NCBI GenBank assembly: GCA_012845835.1 | Contig: JABAKD010000004.1 | Coordinates: 10,358,732 to 10,422,731 of the forward strand | Source: Undaria pinnatifida | Taxonomy: Eukaryota > Sar > Phaeophyceae > Laminariales > Alariaceae | Length of the DNA stretch: 64,000 nt | Direction: 5' to 3' | Shown: positions 10,327-19,860 of the stretch, in pieces | Layout of the letters: the number at the start of each line of letters is the position of its first letter | How positions within the stretch are numbered: the stretch's first letter is position 1 | Made by a program: the position numbers and the translations under genes | The notes under the pieces: generated by a model | Told to the model about the DNA's origin: nothing | The model's input: the letters and a program-made list of their open reading frames with translations, nothing else | Database searches by the model: none

Positions 10327-10458
10327 TACGCAATCTTATTGTTTGTGCCAGGCGGATAGAGATGAGAAGTTGGATCTTGACGTGTGCCTCCTAGGGTACA
10401 GCAAAAGGGGGTAGGGGGGGACGCAATGCGTCCGTAATGCTGAGCCAAATGTCATTTT

Positions 10459-10636
10459 TGGAGGCTGGCATCAAAAGCTCGACATTGCAAGTTGGGATGA
10501 ACGCTGACTCAGGGTTATGGACGATAGCGTGGGGCTGCTGTTACAGCAGCCCCGGGGGCCTGCCCCTCTCTCCGCCCCTCGTGCTCCGAGCGGGAAGTTC
10601 GCATTAATATGATACAGCTTCGAAAGCAAAATACAA
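10459..10636 (+). repeat. 178-bp direct repeat, copy 1 (DIRS-type terminal-region repeat)
   Basis: It matches 11685-11862 along its full length, from TGGAGGCTGGC to CGAAAGCAAAATACAA. It contains the hairpin GGGGCTGCTG-TTA-CAGCAGCCCC at 10531-10553, a perfect 10-bp stem. It lies about 130 bp after the recombinase stop. DIRS-like elements of the Ngaro/PAT kind have split direct repeats downstream of the coding region, which is the likely identity. Confidence 0.7.
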
Positions 10637-10933
10637 AGCGTATGATTATCGAGGCACGCGAAAACAAGGGTTTTGTATGTACGGAAGAAGTTTGGGGTTA
10701 TTGCACGTTGACCAATGAGATCAACTCGGGTGGTTGCTTGTACTTGTCCTGGTATAGCAAAGGGAGCCTTGTATCAGTCTGTCTGGTTGCTGACTAGCAA
10801 GCGAAGCACGCAGAAAAGAGAGAAGCATCGTCAGCGAGACAGGTTCAAGGTGTGGTATAGACTGGCTGATTTCCCTCCCAACCGCCCGTGTTTTTGAGGG
10901 AGTCAGTGGAGGGGGAATGAGGCGGTCGCAGCA

Positions 10934-11262
10934 ACGCGGGCATAATGCCCATTGCTGGTAGTTACACGTACCTAGGGGGCGGTGTGCAGCCGCCTGGGTG
11001 TCGTAGGTTGCGCGTTTTGGTTTTTAATTTATGTGTGGTGCTGAGGGTCCCTGTTATGTTTGACCATCAGGGTGGTGCGCGCACGTCTCCAAGCTGGACG
11101 CGGGCATAATGCCCATTGCTGGTAGTTACACGTACCTAGGGGGCGGTGTGCAGCCGCCTGGGTGTCGTAGGTTGCGCGTTTTGGTTTTTAATTTATGTGT
11201 GGTGCTGAGGATCCCTGTTATGTTTGACCATCAGGGTGGTGCGCGCACGTCTCCAAGCTGGA
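10934..11262 (+). repeat. 164-bp tandem duplication
   Basis: Two adjacent copies (10934-11097 and 11098-11262) begin ACGCGGGCATAATGCCC and end CCAAGCTGGA. I find a single mismatch (GAGGGTCC against GAGGATCC), so the duplication is young or kept homogenised. It lies between the two 178-bp direct repeats. Confidence 0.92.
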
Positions 11263-11684
11263 GGTACGCCCTTTTCCGTCGGGAAGCTGCATTGTTAAAT
11301 GCAAGCGTTCGTGCGATGTCGGTTGGCTTACCTCGCTTCGCGAACATGCACGCATGTCTTCACGCTGGAGGTGCGTCCATTTCTTCCTCGTAAGGAATTT
11401 GCACCCTGCATTGCAAATGTCGGTGTGATGACGGGTGCTACTAAGCAGACGCAGTGTTTTTTGGTACCACACTTAGCTCGGTATTAGCGCAATCTGAAAC
11501 TGCAGGAGAGAGAGTTGTCCGTAGCATCGCTGCTTGGCCGCGGAGTACATATATATATATTGGCGTTATGTATATATAATGGGTGCTCCTCTAGTACACT
11601 ATATTTGCGTAAGATGTGTCGTGTGTGCGTATGTGCTGAGTACCACAGTGCACTAATATTTGTTCATTCTTCGAGTCTTTCAGG

Positions 11685-11862
11685 TGGAGGCTGGCGTCGA
11701 AAGCTCGGCATTGCCAGAAGGGATGGAAGTTTACCCAGCGTTACGGGCGATAGCGTGGGGCTGCTGGTGCAGCAGCCCCGGGGGGCTGCCGCTCTCTCCG
11801 CCCCCCGTGCTTCGAACGGGGAATGCGCATTAATTTGATGCGACTTCGAAAGCAAAATACAA
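11685..11862 (+). repeat. 178-bp direct repeat, copy 2 (DIRS-type terminal-region repeat)
   Basis: This is the second copy of 10459-10636, exactly the same length but diverged by substitutions. Its hairpin at 11757-11779 keeps the stem and changes the loop (GGGGCTGCTG-GTG-CAGCAGCCCC). The DIRS-type element probably ends near here; what follows has no transposon signature. Confidence 0.7.
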
Positions 11863-12514
11863 CTCCTGGTTTTGAAGTCTAAGTTCAGGTCTAATTCCAT
11901 CTATTTTGGCCATCCCCTCCCCGACTAACCCCAAGCTTATAAGTTATTTGGCTTTGTCGCTGATCACTCATCAATTGGTCTGAGGTCTCAACCGGCACTT
12001 GAAAAAAAAGGAAAATCTGTCGGTTGTCGCTCGCGAATTTCGGTACTTTGTGTGCCTTCTTTGGTTGGGCTCTGACTTGCTAACCGGCACTTTAATAGAA
12101 TGGTCTGGTCGGGCACTTCGTGCAGTTAGTTGTTGTTGCATGTTGCTACGTACATATCACAGGCCGTAGTCACAACGAAATCTGCTTGCTGCTGTAGCTG
12201 TATTTTTCATGTCACGACCTAGGTGCTAGGTACTAGGTACACAGCAAGATCAGGGTATACACAGCAAGCCGGGAGCAACAACGAAAGCCGCTAGCTGTCG
12301 TAGCTGTCTAGCTATACCTTCATCTCACGACCTAGGTGCCACAGTAGCTATGTACACAGGAAGCTCGACATCGGGTACGCGGTAGGCCGGGGGCAGGCTG
12401 CATTGCGGGGCTTGAGCGTTCGGTCGAGACGACGGTTTCTTGACTTTGGGGCGGGAGTTGCCCTTAGGTTGAGCGTTCTCCGCCGCACAGAATGGATACA
12501 ACACGCGCAGCGGC
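11863..12514. other. No gene seen; short degenerate duplication
   Basis: No convincing coding text was found. Around 12180-12250 and 12285-12360 there are two diverged copies of a stretch containing GTAGCTGT, TCACGACCTAGGTGC and an ACACAGCAAG or ACACAGGAAG motif, a local duplication of roughly 100 bp. Confidence 0.5.
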
Positions 12515-12875
12515 CAATAGGCTATAAGGTTGGTACAAACGAAGCGAGTTTTGGAGGGGTTATGACGTCGATACGAACTTTTTTTACGGTACATACGAGT
12601 GCGAGCTCGCTACCGTGTGTGCTGTTATTCATGAGCAAGACCGGTACGATATCGCCGTACGCGCTTCCACGCGAGCTTGTGGAGGGCATCTCCGATTGAC
12701 AATAGGCTATAATGTTGGTACAAACGATGCGAGTTTTGGTGGGGTCTTGATGTCGATACGAAAGTTTTTTACGGTACATACGAGTGCGAGCTCGCTGTTA
12801 TTTTTTAGCAAGACCGCGGTACGGTATCGCCGTACGCGCTTCCACGCGAGCTTGTGGAGGACATCTCCGATCGAC
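12515..12875 (+). repeat. ~185-bp tandem duplication
   Basis: Copy 1 starts at CAATAGGCTATAAGG (12515) and copy 2 at CAATAGGCTATAATG (12700). They share GTACAAACGA, TACGGTACATACGAGTGC and CGCTTCCACGCGAGCTTG. Copy 2 is about 10 bp shorter around the GTTATT region. Open frames across the copies are by-products of the duplication. Confidence 0.9.
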
Positions 12876-13478
12876 AAGCGATCAAAAGCATGAAGGGGTG
12901 AATGGTGGTTGCTGACGTTTGTATGTTGGATTTCTTCTGTCGTATCTATATCAAGGTTTTGACAACACGGAGGACTCGGCGCATTCGCAGCGGACGAAGC
13001 AGGCAGCATTGACAAGAAAAAAGTACTCGTACGTACGAACGGTTCGAGCTTTTGTATCCGTGTCAGGGCCTCACTAACTTGCACTGTTCGTACGAACCTT
13101 GGCTACGAACTGCGAAGCACCAGCTAGCACCCTGAGAAAAAACGGGCACTCGTCTCCAATTTACATCCTCAAGTACCTCTGCCTTGTCAAAGCTGCCTGC
13201 CTTGTCCGTCGACACAGAATACAACAAAACAGAGGTGCTCCGCATCACAGCGTCAACGCGGGCCGACAATTGAAGCTGCCGCGCCGCCTCGCATTGAAAG
13301 CGCACGTTTCTCGCCGCCAAGAAACAAAAGACGGATATGCAACCCGGACACCACCGCACGACGACTACCGTTGTAGATTTATGGCATCTCTGCCGAACGG
13401 ACGACACTTCAACACCTCTGCTCGAATAACAACACTCGACGCCCTCTACTCTCAAGCATCGCTTCTCGCCGCTAATAA

Positions 13479-13990
13479 ATGAACTTCGAGCGGGGGCTGT
13501 ACGGTATGGAGGATGCTCCGTTCGCACTAAAAGTGCGCCTGCTAACGACCGAGGTGGTGGAGACCCTATGGGACGGGTGTGTGACTTGGATTCTCGGGCA
13601 GGAGCACTTCGCCGAACTCCGAACGGCACACCATGACCTCCTCTTAAGCATCAATGGGTGCCAACGCCGGCAACGCACCGACCACCTCATGCTGTACGCC
13701 AAGGCTCTTTTAAGAAGGCACAATGTGAGAGCGTAGAAACCACCATCCGTAACCGACGCCTCCTCATTGCGTGAGTCGTACAACGGACGATCAATGAACG
13801 GCTGACCCATCGCTTGATGTTCGGGACGATGACGTGTGCGGAGAATCCGGGACCAGGCCGACCAGAAAAAACTGGGCCCAATGTCTAGCAGACGACATCA
13901 GGGTATTTAAAGCCACCGAAGGGTCCACGGATATCTCCCCTTCGCTGATAAAAGTAGAGACGGTGCTATGGCCGAGGGCGGAGCCGGATG
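13479..13990 (+). pseudogene. Non-LTR retrotransposon RT, C-terminal remnant
   Basis: The text GLYGMEDAPFALKVRLL, EVVETLWDGCVTWILG, LRTAHHDLLLSINGCQ and RQRTDHLMLYAKALL matches the tail of LINE-type reverse transcriptases (the RLYGCETW-like and RRHH-rich segment). A frameshift near 13710 moves to QCESVETTIRNRRLLIA, the usual ESIETTIRxRRLLFAG block, followed by a stop. Then RLTHRLMFG, and in a neighbouring frame GTRPTRKNWAQCLADDIRVFKATEGST, continue the same family. The RT fingers/palm and the endonuclease are absent. Some upstream open text (13099-13478) may belong to it but I cannot place it. Typical 5' truncation and decay. Confidence 0.65.
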
Positions 13991-14022
13991 TCATGAGGAG
14001 TAGCACGCTCCATAGCTTTTGA

Positions 14023-15376
14023 TTTGCTTGAGTCCATGTCTTCTCAGGGATGGCATTGAGCCTCGCTGTGTCGGTGCTACCCAGTGTAGATAACGACTGG
14101 ACCTTACCTTGAAACACCTCGAAGACGGGATTGCTGTAGAACGAAAGGCCGACGCGATGCTTGCTATATATTCGTGGAAATTGGCCTTGTTCCTGCTGGC
14201 GAAGCCATGGCTGATCTAAATAACTGTCTGCCACAGGGTGTTGTTGGACGCAACGTTCTCCATAGTGACTACTCGTACTTGGCGTTAAAAGCGGGTCTGC
14301 TCCTTCCTCGGCGATATAGACTATATATCTATCTATATACAAATACAGAAAAACGCGAACCCGAGTCTCGGTCAAGGTGTTGAAAACTCACATGCCCCAG
14401 CTTGTATCGGGCTGCTGTAATGGCGCTGGCCTGCTGTGTGTAACAGTGCCAATCACGCTGAACTGCTGTACGTACTAGTTTCAGGGCTGAGATGAGTCTG
14501 CCGATAATGTGGCGGGAGGCTGAACGTACGGAAATCGAGCTGGGTCAGGCCGCTGAAAAAAGACACATTGTATTGCTTGCTGTACGTGAACTCCTTGGCT
14601 GCTGCTCCAATGCTCCGGATCCACAAAGGTTCCCGATGCGCGCACCACGCTGAAAACGAGGCTCAGAAGCTATTGACAGTACCACCAGATGGTACACCAC
14701 AGAACGCTGCAAAGGCTGGTGCTGGCAGTCATTAGACCGTCCGAGCAGACTCGCTGTGTCGAGGATGTAAACAGTTGATGGCGCTTGAAAACGGTGCCGC
14801 TTGAGGGCAAGAAACGCGTATGACGACAAATTGTGACAAGTTCAGGCGCTGGATGACAATAACTTGAAGGTGAGGGGGCTGCATCTCGCGTCCTCGACGT
14901 CTACAGATGCTCCAAGATTTGGAACCCTACGTGTACGACGTCTAGATTACTGATTGTGCTCGAGAAGATTTCAGGCGATTTCGGGACTCAAGAACTATCC
15001 TTGTCAGTTCTCGAATATTCCCAAAGTACGGTATAAATAGAACTTATATTCTAGAACATAAAATTACGAGAGCAGGAGGCAATGCTTCCCCTAGTGAACG
15101 GCAGCAAATACAACGCTATTGTTTCTGTGCGACCTAACCATGTACCTGGTATCTGGTAGTTGTTGCCTGTGCTACGACACGCATTGATTACTGCGCTGTG
15201 TCCCTATCCGCTAGGAGTATACGATGGCATTGCCACACTGATGAGATACTCTGTAAGATACCTGCTACTGCAGTGGCGCTGCAGCAAGTGCCTATATGGA
15301 GCTATACATTCGCTTTTGAAAATTGATATTGTCACTAGGCTGATGCCACCTATGTCGTAACAGGAGGGTGGAAGTG
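14023..15376. other. No gene recognised
   Basis: No coding region, large repeat or RNA gene could be supported. A TATAAATAG element is near 15031. The largest open frame on the minus strand here (to 15204) has no recognisable domain. Confidence 0.4.
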
Positions 15377-15688
15377 CTGTGTGCAAACGAATTTGGGGAA
15401 ATAGAAATAGAAAACAAAACGAAATTTCAAGAATGGGAAAAAAAACGCTGGCGCCCTTACGGAGCCCTTGTAAATGTGATGCAGCACACGTACGTGGTGC
15501 ATACGTATTGCACTGCTTGTGGGGCACAATGCAAAAGCAATCACCAGCACCAATGCAGAGCCATTTTAAAAACAAAATACGATGCATCAGCATCAGCAGC
15601 TTGACCACTTCCTCCACTGACCAATGCATCAGAGTGAACACGTATCGATTTTCGGATTTGGGTTTAGGACGGAAATATAAGGACCAAC

Positions 15689-16235
15689 CTGTTTGCGTAT
15701 TTGAACGTGAATGATTTTTCATATTTCACCCATGGTGTAACTTTTGCTTTGTTTTGAGCCTCACGATCTAGCTGGAACGCAAGCTCCGATTGCCCTGTCT
15801 CAGCCATACGCATCATGTCCGGACTGAAATCGTCAGCCCCGACCTCTCTGGGTCGAAGAGGCTCGTCCCCTGCCGCGCGTTCGGCGTCGGAAAACTGTTT
15901 GCGCTCGTGATCACGGAGCCTGAAAATCGCAAATGAAACGTTGAGAGTTTAAAGCGAGGCCAGGGACGTCGTTGATTTTTATCGTCATGCGCCGTGCGTT
16001 GTGTACTCGCCGAAATTGGCATGCGGAGGACGCGGAGAGGCAGTCAGAAGTCCGCTTTTTCGCGGAAAAGCCCCTCCCTTCACCCTGCCCCCCTCCGTCA
16101 ACTCGAGCCGACGAGTCGCCAAATCGGCCACCCTCTTGCTTCCTCGAGGCGCTCTACATACCTGCGTGCGCCGGAGTCCGTGTCGATCTCGCTATCGACC
16201 GCAATCACGACGCGAACCGAGTGCTCCAGCTCCAG
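15689..16235 (-). CDS. Possible two-exon fragment of an unidentified host gene
   Basis: On the minus strand two coding-like segments are joined by a phase-compatible intron. Exon A is 16235-16162: after a CAG acceptor it reads LELEHSVRVVIAVDSE and IDTDSGAR and ends at a GTATGT donor. Exon B is 15919-15689: after TTTTCAG it reads RLRDHERKQFSDAERAAG, DDFSPDMMRMAETGQSEL and KVTPWVKYEKSFTFKYAN and ends at AG|GTTGGT. The junction codon AG|G gives Arg and the frame stays open with a charged, protein-like composition unlike the repeats around it. A further acceptor at 15377 could give a short final exon down to about 15290. Function is not recognised. It could be a gene fragment carried into heterochromatin. 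Confidence 0.4.
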
Positions 16236-17144
16236 CTGACCACTCCAACATAAATTGAAAACGAAAGGACAGCAATGATGCCCCCTCTCGTGCCATTAAC
16301 GCCACGCGACGAGAACGGGCCCGCGCGGTGTGAGACGGCGGGCTTCCCCCTATGTGGGCCCAACCCCTCCTACCCACGTCGAAACCCGGGGCCGGGACGC
16401 CTCTGGGCGAAAACCCGCGAGCGGGCCTCCGACAGAACACGACGACAACGGCGGCGGCGGCGGCGACCACCAACACCAAAAACAACAACGACAACAACGA
16501 CTATTACGATGTTCGGGTGTGGTCATGCACAAGACTAGAGGATATCATTATTGGACATTTGATGCATGTTTGAAGTTTACGCAATCTAGAAGACTAGAGG
16601 TGCAGCGATAATTAAGTCGCCACAATATTGTGGTGAAATGGGTTTGCCACAAAGGCAACATAATGTCGTAAAAGCGCAACGCATCAGCAAAAGACCGGCG
16701 AGACGAACGAGTGATAACAACTCAATAAACAAGGTACGAAGCATGGACAAAGGGTCGACGCGGTACCTGCCCAACCCCCCCCCTCCGTCAAACGAGATTT
16801 CCCTTGTCGAGTTCCTGAGACAGAAACGGGTTTCCAAAGTGTACAGGGACGTTCAAGGGGAATGATGAAACCTGCCCCCGAGAGCGTATTGCCTCATCGC
16901 ATGGCGAACTCATGTGGTGGGGCTCTTTCTCACACAACCTTTTCTCAGGCCCAAGCTAAGGAAGAATGGCTTAGTGTGCGCCTATACTAAACTATTCAAC
17001 TGCAAGTCGAGATTCTAGAGTGAGGAGGAAACAGACCGCCATGAGCGGCCCATTCCGGTGGCGGTTCAGCTGTTCCGCAGCAGCCAGGTGGCAGATGATC
17101 GTCCTCAGTTCGCTGTATAATTCAAATAGAGAAGGATTATGTAA
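16236..17144. other. Mostly non-coding; small trinucleotide tracts
   Basis: It contains a (CGG)n tract near 16452-16466 and an AAC/GAC-rich tract at 16475-16500. A plus-strand 75-codon frame at 16638-16865 ends with a protein-like stretch (EISLVEFLRQKRVSKVYRD) but has no recognisable domain or intron context. Confidence 0.4.
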
Positions 17145-17165
17145 GACAGACAGACAGACAGACAG
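17145..17165 (+). repeat. (GACA)n microsatellite
   Basis: Five perfect GACA units directly precede the CATGG-rich repeat domain. Confidence 0.95.
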
Positions 17166-17169
17166 AGCA

Positions 17170-18200
17170 CGATCAAGGCGGATCTATCACCATGGTAAGC
17201 ATACAGCACCATGGAAGCGCATACATCGTCATGGAAGGACTATGGGTACTATGGAAGCACCATGCTCGCACCATGCTTCCATGTACGCACCATGGACGTA
17301 GCAGTTACATGGAAGACCCATGAAAATAAAACAGAAGCCCCATGGTTGCGCCATGAATTCGTGGAAGTTCCATGGAAAGCGCCGCGAAAGAACCGCGAAA
17401 GCGTCTTTCCGTGGAACTGCCGTGGTGCTTTCATGGTGCTTCCATGGCGCTCCCATGAAAGCATGGTGCAGACATGGTGGAAGCACCATGCTCGCACCAT
17501 GCTTCCATGTACGCACCATGGAAATCACGTAGCAGTCACATGGAAGACCCATGAAAATAAAACAGAAGCCCCATGGTTGCGCCATGAATTCATGGAAGTT
17601 CCATGGAAAGCGCCGCGAAAGAACCACGAAAGCGTCTTTCCGTGGAACTTCCGTGGTGCTTTCATGGTGCTTCCATGGCGCTCCCATGAAAGCATGGTGC
17701 AGACATGGTGTTTCCATGGTGGCGTGTTCGCTTCCATGGCACTCCCGTGGCGCTTTCATGGGACGTTCATGGACCCCCATGCCCCTTCCATGGTGCTTAC
17801 CTGGCGCTCTCATGGTGCTTCCAAGGGATTCCCATGGACTCCCATGAGACTTTCACGGTGTTCCCATGGTACTTCCTTGCTCCTTCCATGGTGCTTCCGA
17901 GGTGCTTCCGTGGTGCGGCTGTAGTCCTTCCATAGGACTTGAATCGACCCACACTGGGCTTCCATGGGGCGTCCATGGTGCTCCCGTGGTGCGTCCGTGG
18001 AACTTTCATGAATACCCATGGCACTTCCATAGCACATCCATTGTGAATGCATGGTATGCTTTCTGGGACTTCCGCGATGCTTCCGTGGGACACCCATGGT
18101 GCTTGCATGGTGCTTCCTTGGGACTTCCATGGGACCGTGTGCTTCCATTCCATCGAGCGTCCATGAGATTGGAAGCATTATGCCTCCATGAGGCTTTCAT
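17170..18200 (+). repeat. CATGG-rich degenerate tandem repeat
   Basis: About one kilobase is made of short near-palindromic units built on CCATGG, such as CCATGGTGCTTCCATGG and GGTGCTTTCATGG, with a loose 15-18 bp spacing. Both strands are open over long stretches because the unit lacks stop codons, giving His/Met/Trp/Pro-rich frames (HGAFMVLPWRSHES); these are unlikely to be proteins. It passes directly into the CAGCC satellite at about 18.2 kb. Confidence 0.88.
17253..17706 (+). repeat. ~226-231-bp direct duplication inside the CATGG repeat
   Basis: 17253-17478 is repeated at 17479-17706, from GGAAGCACCATGCTCGC to GCAGACATGGTG. One copy has a 5-bp insertion (AAATC after CCATGG). The two copies are nearly identical. 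Confidence 0.9.
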
Positions 18201-19589
18201 GACTTGTCCCGATCGGACCCTAATCCCGATCGCTGCACCTGCCCCAACCCCAGCCCTGGCCCCAGCCCTGGCCCCAGCGCTGGCTCCAGTCACAACCACA
18301 ACCACAGCCACAGTCACAACCACAGCCACAGTCCTAGCCCAAGGCTTGGTCCCTGCCCAAGCCTTGGCTATAGTTCAATCGCCAATTTCAGACCTAGCCT
18401 CAGTCAAAAATCCAATCGCGGTAACTGTGCCAACCCCAGCCCGGGCTCCAATCCCTGCTCTAACCCTAGCCAAAGCACCAGCTTCAACCAAAGCCGCGTT
18501 CACAGCCCACGAGTCCCGGGTATAGCCCCACCCCCAGTTCCAGCGCAGGCTTAAACCCCAGTCCGGCCAGCCCCAGCCACTACCACTGCTCGCACCACGG
18601 CCCCGGCCTGCGCCCCGGTCAATATCGAAATTCAACCATGGCGACAGTCCTGGTCCAAATTCCATCCATAGGCAAAGCTCCAGTGCCAGCCCGAGCCCCA
18701 GCCTCGACTCAATCCCTACCCCCAGCCCAAGCACAATCCCAAGTACCAGCCACAAGCTCAGCCACAGCCGACGCCCTGGCGCTTTCCTGGCCCACACCCC
18801 AGTTTCACTCCAAGCCCCAACCCCAGTCCAAACCCGAGCCCCTGCCACAGCACTAGCCCCGGCCCAAGTCCACGCCTTAACCCAGCTCCAGTTTCAGTCA
18901 AATCCCCAGCCGGTAACTGCGGCTCGAGCCCCAGCCTAAGCCTCAGCGCCTGCCCAACCACCCGATGCCTGGCCCCAGTCCCAGCAGCTTCCAACATCAG
19001 CACCAGCCCCAGTCCCTATTCTACCTCCGGCTAAAAAACAAGCTCAAGCCATAACCCCGACTTCTGCTAAGACTCCAGCCTCAGCCGGCCCCCTCCCAGG
19101 CACAGCCCAAGTAAAATCTCCAGCCCAGCGCCAATCTTACCTCTGACCCCATCCCCGACCCAGCCACACCCACAGCCACAGCCACAGTCCAAGCCACCGC
19201 AACAGGCACATATGCAGCCACAGACACAGCCACTACCACAGCCGCAGCCACAGCCACAGCCACAGCCACAGCAGTACTCACAGCCACAGCCACAGCAGTA
19301 CTCACAGCCTCAGCGACAGCGACAGCCACAGCCACTGCCACTGCCACAGCCACAGCTTCAGCCACTGCCACAGTCACAGCTACAGCGACAGCCACCGTCA
19401 TGGTCACAACGACAGCCACAGCCACGGCATGGCTACGGCCACATCCGCAACCACAGCCGCAAACACAGCCGCAACCACAATCACGTCGACAGTCCTAGCC
19501 CCAGCTCACCTCCCAGTCCTGGCCCCTGCCCTAAGGCTGGCTCTATCCGCAGCCTCAAACCACGTCCAACGCCTGCATCCGCCCAATGC

Positions 19590-19860
19590 TAAACCCGAAC
19601 CCATACCCTAGCTACTTTCACAGATGCATGCTACGACAGGAGTGCAACATTAGTTCTATGAGGCACCTCACTTGAGGAACTCTGTACCACTCTCCAACAC
19701 TGATTTAGAGCAAACCAAGAGTGCCACCCGATGAATAGTGCCATGTCCTAGGTATTCAACGCAAAGTACTGCAAAATCGAAACGAAATTCCCAATACTTT
19801 GGGTTAAAGAGCCCCGTCATTTCGAACACGTTTCAGCCAAAATTTGCTACCTCTCTTCCG
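19590..19860. other. Non-repeat island within the satellite
   Basis: About 270 bp of ordinary composition (for example TGCATGCTACGACAGG and CACTTGAGGAACTCTG) without coding or transposon features. Confidence 0.6.

Noticed and set aside
13063-13629. 188-codon minus-strand frame
   Set aside because: It overlaps the plus-strand LINE RT remnant in its first third and has no domain of its own.
15204-15722. 172-codon minus-strand frame
   Set aside because: Cys/Phe/Leu-rich text without a domain. It overlaps the candidate exon B in a different frame, and the spliced reading is more protein-like.
17211-17924. 237-codon plus frame and 194-codon minus frame rich in His, Met and Trp
   Set aside because: Product of the CATGG repeat. 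Both strands are open over the same DNA and the frames repeat with the DNA unit.
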